Below, piece after piece: positions 47,124 to 55,480 of a stretch of DNA of 64,000 bases. Under the pieces are notes generated by a model that had not been told where the DNA came from, searched no databases, and saw only the letters and a list, made by a program, of their open reading frames with translations. The stretch is from Bradyrhizobium zhengyangense (GTDB lineage Bacteria > Pseudomonadota > Alphaproteobacteria > Rhizobiales > Xanthobacteraceae). Numbering within the stretch: the first letter of the stretch is position 1; every line of letters begins with the position of its first letter. A program made the translations under genes and the position numbers. The stretch spans positions 558,001 through 622,000 of the forward strand of contig NZ_JAKLUA010000001.1 of assembly GCF_022012435.1 (NCBI RefSeq), read 5' to 3'.

Positions 47124-50100
47124 TCACTTCGCCGCCCGCACCTCGACTGTACCCGTTCCGGTGCGGCCGTAACGCGAGGGGTTGTACATGTCCTCGACAT
47201 AGGCCTGCGGCAATACGTATTTGCCTGGTGAGACCACGCGCACGACATAGGCGACGGTGAAGACTGCCTTGGAGTCCGAGGCCCGGTCGACGGCCGCGGT
47301 GAAGCGGTCGTCGCGGAATTCGGTGTCTTCAGGCTCCTCACCATCCTCGATCCAGTCCAGCGTGCCGCTGTCGCCCGACGAGACCAGCTTCGGGTTGTCG
47401 ATCTCGAGACCCGCCGGCAGATAGTCGGACACCATGATGTGGCCGTATTCGGGCTTGGCTTCCGTAATCTTCAACACCACGGCAAAGCGATCGTTCTGCT
47501 TGACCTTGCTGATGTCGGCCGGCTTGCCGTCAAGCGTGAAGTAGTTCCGCTCGATCTTGAAGCCGTTCGACGCGGCCGGCTCCGGCGTCACCGGCGAGCC
47601 GGAGACCGAGATCACCGCCTGCACCGGCGCATCGCCGGTGTTGGTGATCTTCAGCGGCTTGCCGCTCAGCATCTCGGCCTTGTAGCTGCGGTAGAGCGCA
47701 GTCTTGATCGGCTGACCGTCGACCTCGATTGAGAGGTTTTCCTTGGCCAGCGCGCGCGCCGCCAGCACCAACCACGCATTCTCCTGCGTGGAGGTGTAGG
47801 GCGTCAGCCCGCGCGCGGTCTCGACCCGCGCAACAGCCTGCGTCAGCGTCGCCTTCGGCGCATTGCCTTCGCTGGCGAGCGAGACCAGCGCGGCGGCATC
47901 ACGGAGTTGCGAGCCGTAATCGCTGCGGCCGAACTCCAGCACCGGCTTTGGCGCGAGGCTGTCGAGCGCTGCACCATAGACCCGCTCGGCGCGGTTGCGG
48001 TCGCCAACCAAGGCGAGCGCCGCCGCGAGCTGAGACTTGGCGATCGGCGTCGCCAGATTGTTCAGCTTGGTGTCGGCGAGATAGCGGAGGTCGCCGATGG
48101 GAGCAGCGCCGTTGCGGGCGAGCACGTAGAGGCCGTAGGCGAGATCGCGGCCGCCGTCCTTCTCCGGCTCGTTGCCGTTGACGACGGAGTTTCTGATGCG
48201 ATCAAGCGCATTCTTGAACAGGACATCAGGCACCACAAAGCCCTTTTCGCGGGCGCGGGTGAGGAAGTCGGTCACGTACGCATCGAGCCAGGCGTCATCG
48301 CCGCCGGCCGACCACAGGCCGAACGAGCCGTTGGAGCCCTGGCGCGCCAGCAGCCGCTCGATGGCGTCGCGGATGCGCTGATCGACCTCGGTATCCATGG
48401 CCAGATGTGCGCCGGCCGCGAGGTCGTTGACGTAGAGCAACGGCATCGCGCGGCTCGTGATCTGCTCCGAGCAGCCATAGGGATAGCGGTCGAGCGCTTT
48501 CAGGATGGTCGCCGCATCGAGCGCGGTGGACAGGCTCGCCGAGACCGAGACGCTGCCGGTGCCCGGCACCAGGTCGGAGAACATGTCCGAGGTCAGCGTC
48601 AGGCTCTCGCCCTTCGCCAGCGTCCGGATCGAACGCCGCGCCAGCACTTGCGTCGCCGCCTTGACGTCGAGCGCGTAGTGGCGCGCGAGCGTGAGGCCAT
48701 TCGGCCCCTTGATGTCGACATCGAGCGTCGCCTGCCCGGCCGCGGTCGCATCGACCGCCAGCGCGAACGAATTGCGCTGCTTGGCGGCGAGCTTGACGGT
48801 GGTTGCGGGGTTACCGGTCATCTTCACCGGGCCGCCGGTCTTGACGTTGATGACGTAATCGCCGGCCTGGCCTTCGACATTGTCGATCTCGAGATTGACA
48901 GTGCCGTGGTCGCCATTGAGCAGGAAGCGCGGCAAGGTCGTGGTCAGCACCACGGGGTCGCGGATCACGACATCGGTGTTGGCGCGGCCGAGCTTGGTCG
49001 CGGTCCACGCCACCGCCATGACGCGCGCGGTGCCGGCGAACTCCGGAATGTCGAAGCTGACTTCCGCGGTGCCGTCGGCGCCGACGGTGACGATGCCGGA
49101 ATAGAGCGCCAGCGGCTTCTGCGCGGGCGGTGAGCCCTGCAGTTCAGCCGCACCTGCGTCGCCGCCGGATTTGATCTGGCCGCGCGTGCCGGACATGCCG
49201 TCGATCAGCTGCCCATAGAGATCACGGATCTCCGCAGTCAACTGGCGCTGGCCGAGATAATAATCATCCGGCGCCGGCGGCTTGTAATTGGTGAGGTTGA
49301 GAATGCCGACGTCGACCGCGGCGATGACGATCTTGGCGTCTTCGCCGGGGTTGAGCCCGTCGAGCTTGACGGGGATCTTCAGCATCGAATTCGGCCGGAT
49401 TAGATCCGGCGGCGACAGCTTCACAGCAAGCGTGCGGGCCTGCTTGTCGATCCCGAACCATTTCAGGCCGATCGCGCGGCCCGGCATACGCTGCGCAGCC
49501 GCATCGAGCGGACGGCGCAGCGTTGCCACAACATAGGCACCGGTGCCCCAATCCTTGCCGACCGGGAGCTTGACCTGCGCGGTGCCTTCCTTGACGTCGA
49601 CGGTCTGCGTCGTCAGCAGGCGGTCGCCGACCACGTTGACGGTGAGCTTGCCGGCGGAGCGGACGTTGACCGACACGGTCATGGTGTCGCCGGACGCGTA
49701 TTGCGGTTTGTCGATCGAGGTCTCCAGCAAATCAGGCGTGTCGGCGCTGCCATCGGAATACCAGCCGACGTCGAACTGCACCGAGGTCACCGGGCCGTCA
49801 GCGTCATTCGACTTGACGTCCAGCCGGTAGCGGCCGGGGCGTGGCGCCAGCGAGATGCGGGTCGGCTTGTCTGCCGCAATCGTCACGTCACCATCGGCGA
49901 CGCGCGAGGTCGACTTGACCGGCTCGTACTCCCAGTAATTGTTCTGGCGGTACCACTGATAGCGCGACTCCATCTTCAGGAGCTCGTAGCGCAGGCCGTC
50001 GCGGGGAAGCGTCTTGCCTTCCGGTGAGACGAATACGACGTCGAACTCGGCCTTGTCGCCTTCCGCGACGTTCTTGTCGCCGAACAGCGGCTTGACGCCG

Positions 50101-52331
50101 ATCAGCGCGGTCGCCGGCGCGACCGGCAGCACCAGTTTGCGCTCGACGGCGCGGCCGCCGGTCTCGACCATGCGGATGAAGATCTGCGCCTCTTGCGGAC
50201 GCGTCGAGGACGGCTGCTTGTCAAGCGTCACCGGGAAGGTCGCAACGCCATTGGCGTCGGCCTCGGGCAGGTTCTCCAATGGTGTGCGCTCGTTCGACGT
50301 GGTCTGCTCGTCATCGACGCCGAACTGGTAGCCGGCAAAGCCGGGCCGCCCAGCCGCCGCGGGCGCAATCAGCATGTCGCCCTCGAGGCTGAGGCCGGAG
50401 GCCGGCGCGCCATAGAGGAAATGACCGTCCGCCTTAAGCTCCACAGGAGCGTTAGCTTTGATCAGCTTGTCCTTGGCGGACAAGTCGAATTCGATCCTGT
50501 CGGGCACGTAGTCCTCGACCATGAAGGTGGTCTCGCCGACCGACGAGCCCTTCGGATCGGTGAAGGCGCGCACCCGCCATGTCCCGGTCGGAACGGCCGA
50601 ATTGAGCGGCACGGCAAGCGTGCGGCCGCCGGCGCCTTGGTCCGCCAGCACGGCGCGGCGGAATTCGACGCCATCGGGACGCTCGATCACCAGGGTCAGC
50701 GGTCCGCCGTTGACGGCATTGCCCTGCCCGTCGCGCAGCAGCGCGGTGAGATAGACGGTCTCGCTCGAGCGATAGACGCCGCGCTCGGCGTAGACGAAGG
50801 CGTCGGCGCCCGCAGGCACGGCGCGGCCCGCAACGCCGCGGTCGGACAGATCAAAGGCCGAGGTCTTCAGGCTCAGGAAGGCGTAGTCCGCCTTCTCGCC
50901 TGTCACCGTCAACATCGCCGGCGACAGGCCGCCCTCGCCCCGCGCGAGGCCCGCCTCGAACAGTACGTGACCGGCATCATCGGTCTTGCGCGTCGCCAAA
51001 ATCTCGTTGTTGCGGGCGACCAGCCGCACCTCGGCTTTGCCGACCGGATCAGTCGAGGCCAGCGAATTGACGAAGACATGGATGCCGTCATTGCCTGAGT
51101 AGGCCGCGACGCCGAGATCGGACACGATGAACCATTGGGTGGCGAGCTGATAATCATCGTCGCTGCCCGGACCCTTGGCCGCCGCCGTCATCACATAGAC
51201 GCCGGGCTGCAGCTCACCCAGCGCCTCGTCGACCGGGAATGCGGTGGTGACGTCCTGGTTCAGCGTCATCGCGGTCGCAAGCTCGCCGGACCAGACCTTG
51301 ACGCCGCGCTCGTCACCGAGATCGCCGAGCTGGTACTTCGACAACGTCTTCTGGAAGTCGCTGTCGACCACCGTGTTGATCAGGTTGCGATCGCCGATCC
51401 GGAAAACATTAATGTTCACGGCAGGCGTGTTGACGCTGACCACGGGAATGCCGCGCTGGCCGGTGCGCGGCAGCACATAGGCGCGGCTGGTGAAGCGCAC
51501 GAACGGCTTGCGGTCGCGCACATAGATGTTGAATTCGGCCGATTTCGGCAGGCCTTCCTTGACGGTCGATGGCAGGCCGGCGCGCAGATTGATGTTGTAG
51601 CGCTCGCCATGCTTCAGCCCGTCAACGCAGAGCTGCTTGCCCTCGGCCGACAGCGCCGGCTTGTCCTGACCTGCGAGCGCCAGAAACGGCGCGAAATCGG
51701 TGCGCTTGGCGAGTTCTTCCGAGAACTGGAAGCAGGCGCGCGGGCTCGCCGAATCCGAGTCCACGGTATAATCGAGCAAGCGGAAGCCGTGCTCGTCGCG
51801 CAGCTTTTCATATTGGCCGCGGACATCGGCGACCTCGCGCATGTCCAGCGACAGCCGCAATGCGTCGAGCGCTGGGCGAAACAGGTGCCGTTCGGCGAGC
51901 GACCTGCCGAGCACGGCGAGCGCATCGGCTTCCTCACCCTGATTGCCGGCGCGCATGTAGGCGATGTAGGCGGCGGTCGAGGCGCGCTCCCAGAGGAACG
52001 TCTGCTCGCTCGAACTCTTCGGCGTGATCTGGAAGATGACCTTTGCAAGCCGCAGCCAGTTGCCGGCGTCATCAGGCGTGGTGGCGGCAATCTGGCCGAG
52101 GACCGAGAGCCCGGTGCGGTAATCGTTGCGCCTGAATGCGGCGTCGGCGTCGGTCTTCAGCGTCGCGTTGGTCTTGGCGACCGCCCCCGCTTCACTCTTG
52201 ATCTGCGCCTCGAGCTTGATCGCGGAATCGGCGAGATCGTCACGCTTGAATGCCTTGTCTGCTGCCTGCGCAGCGCAAAGGCCAAACGCCAGCACGGCGC
52301 AGAGAGCGACGGCGCGAACCAGACCAATCAT
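47124..52331 (-). CDS. Bacterial alpha-2-macroglobulin (YfhM/ECAM type)
   Basis: A 1735-residue exported protease trap, partner of PBP1C. The signal peptide is VRAVALCAVLAFGLCAAQA; the sequence before its Cys is not a good lipobox, so it is probably soluble in the periplasm rather than lipidated as in E. coli. A series of macroglobulin beta domains follows, with the bait-region-containing part near the middle (YQWYRQNNYWEYEPVK; GWYSDGSADTPDLLETSIDK). The thioester motif is YPYGCSEQITSR with Cys1287 (codon 48471-48473), the CxEQ form, so covalent trapping should be possible. An alpha/alpha thioester domain and a receptor-like end domain (PEYGHIMVSDYLPAGLEIDN) follow. The ATG at 52331 has GGGAG seven bases upstream. 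It is coupled to pbpC by a GTGA overlap. Confidence 0.94.
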   Translation of the reverse strand: MIGLVRAVALCAVLAFGLCAAQAADKAFKRDDLADSAIKLEAQIKSEAGAVAKTNATLKTDADAAFRRNDYRTGLSVLGQIAATTPDDAGNWLRLAKVIFQITPKSSSEQTFLWERASTAAYIAYMRAGNQGEEADALAVLGRSLAERHLFRPALDALRLSLDMREVADVRGQYEKLRDEHGFRLLDYTVDSDSASPRACFQFSEELAKRTDFAPFLALAGQDKPALSAEGKQLCVDGLKHGERYNINLRAGLPSTVKEGLPKSAEFNIYVRDRKPFVRFTSRAYVLPRTGQRGIPVVSVNTPAVNINVFRIGDRNLINTVVDSDFQKTLSKYQLGDLGDERGVKVWSGELATAMTLNQDVTTAFPVDEALGELQPGVYVMTAAAKGPGSDDDYQLATQWFIVSDLGVAAYSGNDGIHVFVNSLASTDPVGKAEVRLVARNNEILATRKTDDAGHVLFEAGLARGEGGLSPAMLTVTGEKADYAFLSLKTSAFDLSDRGVAGRAVPAGADAFVYAERGVYRSSETVYLTALLRDGQGNAVNGGPLTLVIERPDGVEFRRAVLADQGAGGRTLAVPLNSAVPTGTWRVRAFTDPKGSSVGETTFMVEDYVPDRIEFDLSAKDKLIKANAPVELKADGHFLYGAPASGLSLEGDMLIAPAAAGRPGFAGYQFGVDDEQTTSNERTPLENLPEADANGVATFPVTLDKQPSSTRPQEAQIFIRMVETGGRAVERKLVLPVAPATALIGVKPLFGDKNVAEGDKAEFDVVFVSPEGKTLPRDGLRYELLKMESRYQWYRQNNYWEYEPVKSTSRVADGDVTIAADKPTRISLAPRPGRYRLDVKSNDADGPVTSVQFDVGWYSDGSADTPDLLETSIDKPQYASGDTMTVSVNVRSAGKLTVNVVGDRLLTTQTVDVKEGTAQVKLPVGKDWGTGAYVVATLRRPLDAAAQRMPGRAIGLKWFGIDKQARTLAVKLSPPDLIRPNSMLKIPVKLDGLNPGEDAKIVIAAVDVGILNLTNYKPPAPDDYYLGQRQLTAEIRDLYGQLIDGMSGTRGQIKSGGDAGAAELQGSPPAQKPLALYSGIVTVGADGTAEVSFDIPEFAGTARVMAVAWTATKLGRANTDVVIRDPVVLTTTLPRFLLNGDHGTVNLEIDNVEGQAGDYVINVKTGGPVKMTGNPATTVKLAAKQRNSFALAVDATAAGQATLDVDIKGPNGLTLARHYALDVKAATQVLARRSIRTLAKGESLTLTSDMFSDLVPGTGSVSVSASLSTALDAATILKALDRYPYGCSEQITSRAMPLLYVNDLAAGAHLAMDTEVDQRIRDAIERLLARQGSNGSFGLWSAGGDDAWLDAYVTDFLTRAREKGFVVPDVLFKNALDRIRNSVVNGNEPEKDGGRDLAYGLYVLARNGAAPIGDLRYLADTKLNNLATPIAKSQLAAALALVGDRNRAERVYGAALDSLAPKPVLEFGRSDYGSQLRDAAALVSLASEGNAPKATLTQAVARVETARGLTPYTSTQENAWLVLAARALAKENLSIEVDGQPIKTALYRSYKAEMLSGKPLKITNTGDAPVQAVISVSGSPVTPEPAASNGFKIERNYFTLDGKPADISKVKQNDRFAVVLKITEAKPEYGHIMVSDYLPAGLEIDNPKLVSSGDSGTLDWIEDGEEPEDTEFRDDRFTAAVDRASDSKAVFTVAYVVRVVSPGKYVLPQAYVEDMYNPSRYGRTGTGTVEVRAAK

Positions 52332-52735
52332 GAAAGGACTCCCGGAAATCGCGGACGAGCGCCGCGGCGGCGATAATGTGTGCGGAAAGGTGACGGACTC
52401 ATGGCGATGGAACCAAAGGTGCAAAACGTCGCATTCGCCATGGCAAGGCACGCCCAAAGGAGACCGATCGAGATACCGCCGCGCACGCCGTCCTGAGGCG
52501 CAGGCAACACCTGAAACAGTCGACCGGCGACCGTGTCCCGGAAGCTGGCCAGCGTTGCCGGCGACGTAATCCGTCGTCCAGTCCGCTGCCGCTCAACCCG
52601 GCACCCTGACACTCCGCCGTTCCGGTTTGTCGCTGCATTGAGGAAAACGGTTCGGTTCAGGCTTGGCGAAAGACCAGATTTTTCATATTGCCATGATATA
52701 TGAACAGCCGGCCCCCAAACCGGGCTGGCCGGAAC
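52332..52735. other. Intergenic region between alpha-2-macroglobulin gene and tRNA-Arg
   Basis: About 400 bases without a credible gene. It holds the promoter of the A2M-pbpC unit and of tRNA-Arg. Just before the tRNA an A/T-rich inverted repeat, TTCATAT (52682-52688) and ATATGAA (52698-52704), probably lies in the tRNA promoter. Open frames on either strand have no ribosome-binding sites. Confidence 0.55.
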
Positions 52736-52812
52736 GGTCCCGTAGCTCAACTGGATAGAGCATCAGATTTCTACTCTGAGGGTTGCAGGTTCGATTCCTG
52801 CCGGGATCGCCA
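52736..52812 (+). tRNA. tRNA-Arg (TCT), probable prophage attachment target
   Basis: GGTCCCG pairs with CGGGATC; the anticodon loop TTTCTAC gives TCT; the T arm contains GGTTCGATTCC; discriminator G and an encoded CCA end the gene at 52812. Phage-type genes begin directly downstream, so the 3' half of this tRNA gene is the likely attL core. The matching attR would lie to the right of the window. Confidence 0.95.
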
Positions 52813-52993
52813 GCCTTTCATTCCTCAAATCAACAACTTGGCCAAGTATCGGCTTCGTTCTATCGGTCAAACCGTGTTGCGCGGCGTTCCTTGGCGCTGA
52901 CAGCAAATTCAACGCGTTACCAGACACTACAAGTCACTCCGCGCAACACGGCCGCAACACCGGCTTTCGCGATATGTTCACCGGAGGCAGATC

Positions 52994-53104
52994 ATGATCT
53001 GCCTTTGGATCACGGGTGGAGTTCTCGTGCTGCTCGCGACTGCGCTGCTCGCCCTGCTAGCGATCATCATGAAGGCGCAGCAGTACGATACCGGAATCGA
53101 ATAG
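52994..53104 (+). CDS. Small single-pass membrane protein (36 aa)
   Basis: ATG at 52994 is preceded by GGAGGCAGATC, an excellent ribosome-binding site. The 36-residue product has a single hydrophobic span, ITGGVLVLLATALLALLAII, then a short polar tail KAQQYDTGIE. It is the first gene after the tRNA-Arg boundary. Size and topology would suit a prophage-encoded membrane peptide such as a holin-like, superinfection-exclusion or toxin-like peptide, but nothing decides between them. Confidence 0.6.
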   Translation: MICLWITGGVLVLLATALLALLAIIMKAQQYDTGIE

Positions 53105-53204
53105 CTGGGTTCTCCACACCCACGACGGGCTGTAGCTCGAGCTCGTTCCGAGCCGCTAGGAATCGACAATTTGACTCTTGCCGGCCGCGCGCTTCGATGG
53201 CTGC

Positions 53205-53492
53205 ATGCCTCGCCCTGTCCGCCGCCACACGCCAACGCACGCCGACGGCCGGCCGCTCAAGATCACCTTCGGCGAGATGCGCGAAATGGGCCTGCGCGGC
53301 GTCCTGGTCTACTGCCACTGCGGGCATCACGTCGCCTTGGACGCTGATCGGTGGCATGACAGTATGCGGCTGTCGGATCTCGAGCCGCGCTTCGTCTGCC
53401 AGGCTTGCGGATATCGCGGTGCTGACGTTCGGCCCGACTTCGAGCGCGGCAAGCCGCAGATGGCGGTGATGGGGTATCGAAACACGAGATGA
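53205..53492 (+). CDS. Zinc-ribbon-like hypothetical protein (95 aa)
   Basis: A 95-residue protein beginning MPRPVRRHTPTHADGRPLKI. It has two Cys pairs, VYCHCGHHVALD and FVCQACGYRGADVRP, which fit a four-Cys zinc ribbon, perhaps with help from the His in CGHH. The basic N-terminus could bind nucleic acid. It overlaps the next gene as ATGA. Similar proteins are frequent in Bradyrhizobium islands and are unnamed. The start at 53205 is the first ATG; an upstream TTG would add nine residues. Confidence 0.7.
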   Translation: MPRPVRRHTPTHADGRPLKITFGEMREMGLRGVLVYCHCGHHVALDADRWHDSMRLSDLEPRFVCQACGYRGADVRPDFERGKPQMAVMGYRNTR

Positions 53493-53782
53493 GCAAGGGC
53501 TGGGGGCGGCCTTTCGAGGAGCCGATCGAGGTGACCGGCCGCTCGCTGGCGACGTTGCGTGACGCAGGCGAGTACATCGCCGCGCTGCCGAAGAAGGAGC
53601 ACGATGCGGCAGAGTGGCGGGCCGCGATGGAGGCTTTGCTCCTGGTGGTCGAGCGCGGCGGCCCGACGATGCTTGCCCGCATCGGTGTCGTGCGAGCGCT
53701 GAACCGTCACTATGTCCCGGAGTTAAACCCCAAGGGCAAAGAACCACATTGGGGTCGGCGCAAGCTGAAGAGGGATCAATGA
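53489..53782 (+). CDS. Hypothetical protein (97 aa)
   Basis: A 97-residue soluble, basic protein starting MSKGWGRPFEEPIEVTGRSL. Helical middle (LATLRDAGEYIAALPKKEHD; WRAAMEALLLVVERG) and a basic C-terminus (GKEPHWGRRKLKRDQ). No domain recognised. It overlaps its neighbours on both sides as ATGA, so the three genes from 53205 to 53934 are one translationally coupled cassette. Confidence 0.68.
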   Translation: MSKGWGRPFEEPIEVTGRSLATLRDAGEYIAALPKKEHDAAEWRAAMEALLLVVERGGPTMLARIGVVRALNRHYVPELNPKGKEPHWGRRKLKRDQ

Positions 53783-53934
53783 CCGTCTTCGTCTATGTGA
53801 ACACCGCCAAGCAGGTCGGCGACGTCGATCACATCAAGGTCTTCGCCACGGTCGAGGCCGCAGAGATCTGGTTCGAGGAAAACGATCCCGAGGGCGTGGC
53901 GTTCGAATACGACGTGATAGGCCCGCCAGCGTAG
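53779..53934 (+). CDS. Small acidic hypothetical protein (51 aa)
   Basis: A 51-residue acidic protein, MTVFVYVNTAKQVGDVDHIK onward, ending FEYDVIGPPA. The ATG at 53779 overlaps the previous stop (ATGA) and has AGGG eight bases upstream. The sequence type (VFVYVNTAKQVGD, KVFATVEAAEIWFEENDPEG) is one I recognise as a recurring unnamed small protein in Bradyrhizobium genomes, often in several copies. Function unknown. Confidence 0.72.
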   Translation: MTVFVYVNTAKQVGDVDHIKVFATVEAAEIWFEENDPEGVAFEYDVIGPPA

Positions 53935-54045
53935 CCGGCCGCGCCGTAGTAAGCCGGCATAAAACACCTGCACTAGAGGAAATGAGCGGAACAAGATCAC
54001 GACCTTGACTGTTTATTTCCAGTAATTCCCGAGAGGAGGCTGCTT

Positions 54046-54333
54046 GTGAAGAGATACATTCTGGCATTTGCCGCGTTAGTAGCCCTCACTGCGGGCGACA
54101 TCTCTACGGCCCAGGCGCAGAGTTTTGAGATTGGCCCTGGTGGCGTTTATGTCGGTCGCGATCGGTACGATGGTTATCACCGGGGGCGCTACCGCGGTGC
54201 CTACAACAGATATGAAGGCGGCACTATGAGTTGTGGCCAGTGGCGTCAGCAATGCGCCGAAAATTGGGGTCCGAATGGTTTTGGCGCCTGCATGCAACGA
54301 CGCGAAGTGGCTATAGCGTGCGGGCGCTATTAG
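54046..54333 (+). CDS. Small secreted hypothetical protein (95 aa)
   Basis: GTG at 54046 with GAGGAGG seven to eight bases upstream. Residues 1-24 (KRYILAFAALVALTAGDIST) form a signal peptide ending AQAQS. The mature part is Gly/Tyr/Arg-rich (YDGYHRGRYRGAYNRYEGG) with four Cys (SCGQWRQQC, GACMQRREVAIACGRY), as in periplasmic small proteins. No named family. A hairpin at 54376-54403 ends the transcript. Confidence 0.75.
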   Translation: MKRYILAFAALVALTAGDISTAQAQSFEIGPGGVYVGRDRYDGYHRGRYRGAYNRYEGGTMSCGQWRQQCAENWGPNGFGACMQRREVAIACGRY

Positions 54334-54375
54334 CGCTGCACTGCGACCTTCAGTGATCCGGTGCCACCCGAGCTG

Positions 54376-54403
54376 AGGCCCGCCAGCGTGAACCAGCGGG
54401 CCT
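54376..54403 (+). terminator. Terminator after the small secreted protein gene
   Basis: AGGCCCGC (54376-54383) and GCGGGCCT (54396-54403) form a perfect 8-bp stem with a 12-base loop, followed by TTGTGT. It lies 42 bases after the stop codon of the gene at 54046. Confidence 0.6.
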
Positions 54404-54476
54404 TTGTGTCGTCAGCGGCGGCGCTCTAGTCGCCATCGTGCGAGCCGTAGCCGATAGAGCGTGAGCAAGAGACAGA

Positions 54477-54665
54477 TCAGGCGCATTCGTTGCCCCCGAT
54501 CAGCGCTACTACCGGCGCCGGCTTCTGCATTGGCTCGCCTTCAGCCAGGAAGTCCGTCACGAGCTGAGTTGCCAGCCGTAGCACGGCTAGGGCGTCTTCG
54601 GTCTTTTCCGGAAGTTGGCTTGCCAACATCACGGCATGGCGGCGGTGCCAGCTCTCTACTTTCAT
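54477..54665 (-). CDS. Hypothetical protein (62 aa)
   Basis: A 62-residue soluble protein, MKVESWHRRHAVMLASQLPE onward, with one long helix (TEDALAVLRLATQLVTDFLA) and a hydrophobic C-terminus (PVVALIGGNECA). The ATG at 54665 overlaps the stop of the upstream gene as ATGA, which supports real translation. No domain recognised. Confidence 0.6.
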   Translation of the reverse strand: MKVESWHRRHAVMLASQLPEKTEDALAVLRLATQLVTDFLAEGEPMQKPAPVVALIGGNECA

Positions 54666-55084
54666 GCCATCACCGTGTGTTGCCAGTCTTGCCAGCCGAC
54701 CTGCTCCAGCAAGCCGTCATGGTCGCCTATGCCGCTTTCCGCAGGATCGCTCTCAAGGTCCCTTCGGCCGCCAGCAGCCCAATGGGTCTGATCGCCGCCC
54801 GCCATCGACGGATCAACGCTGCCAAGGGATGGCTCTGCTAGACCGTCATCCTCTGCCGGGTCATCGTCCTCCAGCTCGCTGTCGTCGCCCTCGTCCTCGG
54901 GCTCGAGCTCCATGTGGTTCTCGGTAGAGTCGAGAAACCGGATAAGCCGGTCAATCTCGTCTCTGGCCTCCTTGCGGAGTCTGCCGATGGCCTGGAAGAT
55001 CTGCTCGGGGGGAATGTCGGTCTTCACGTAGACCGCACCAGCGGACTCGCCACGGGGCGGGAACATGGGTCTTTCGATGGTCAT
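54662..55084 (-). CDS. Acidic hypothetical protein (140 aa)
   Basis: A 140-residue protein. The N-terminal part has a helix (EQIFQAIGRLRKEARDEIDR) and is followed by a strongly acidic stretch (ELEPEDEGDDSELEDDDPAE). The C-terminus contains EPSLGSVDPSMAGGDQTHWA, a motif I recall from unnamed alphaproteobacterial proteins found in mobile regions. The start is the ATG at 55084; a GTG at 55114 would add ten residues. Coupled to the 62-residue gene by ATGA. Acidic DNA-mimic-like composition is notable but not diagnostic. Confidence 0.66.
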   Translation of the reverse strand: MTIERPMFPPRGESAGAVYVKTDIPPEQIFQAIGRLRKEARDEIDRLIRFLDSTENHMELEPEDEGDDSELEDDDPAEDDGLAEPSLGSVDPSMAGGDQTHWAAGGRRDLESDPAESGIGDHDGLLEQVGWQDWQHTVMA

Positions 55085-55480
55085 GGGGTTGGCGCTTTCG
55101 GTTTGGCTTCTCACAGCCGATACCCGGAAACGGACCGGGCAGCCGGGGGGTGAGAACCTGCCGAAAGACAGGTCGTCGCGCTTTTAAGCCTCGCGGCTCT
55201 GGACATGGCGCAACGCCCCCGGCATAAAGCCAGAACGGCGCGCCCGCCAAGGCGCTCCATAGCGCCTAGACAGCCCGCCAAGGCTGTTGCGCTTTCGGCA
55301 GCCATCGACGCCAATCGACGGCCAGCCTATTTCGGTCCGGGTTCTCACACCCACGGACAACCTGCACCTGATTTGGTTATTTTTCAATGAGCACCCCAAA
55401 GGGGCTCGGCCTATTTCTACCCGTAGCAGTTGCGGAATCGCGTCTCTCCCGCCATCATCGCATCAACAGGTGGGGGAACG
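55085..55480. other. Divergent intergenic region in the prophage, before the HipA-like gene
   Basis: About 400 bases without a supported gene, between leftward 54662 and rightward 55481. It contains GGTTCTCACACCCACGG near 55340-55356 and an inverted partial copy, GGTGAGAACC, at 55149-55158. A related GGTTCTCCACACCCACG stands near 53107-53123. GCCCGCCAAGGCG and GCCCGCCAAGGCT repeat at about 55240 and 55271. These may be control sites. Confidence 0.5.

Noticed and set aside
55205..55390. 61-codon plus-strand frame in the prophage intergenic region
   Set aside because: No ribosome-binding site, Arg/Pro/Ala-rich, and it runs through the repeated motif region.
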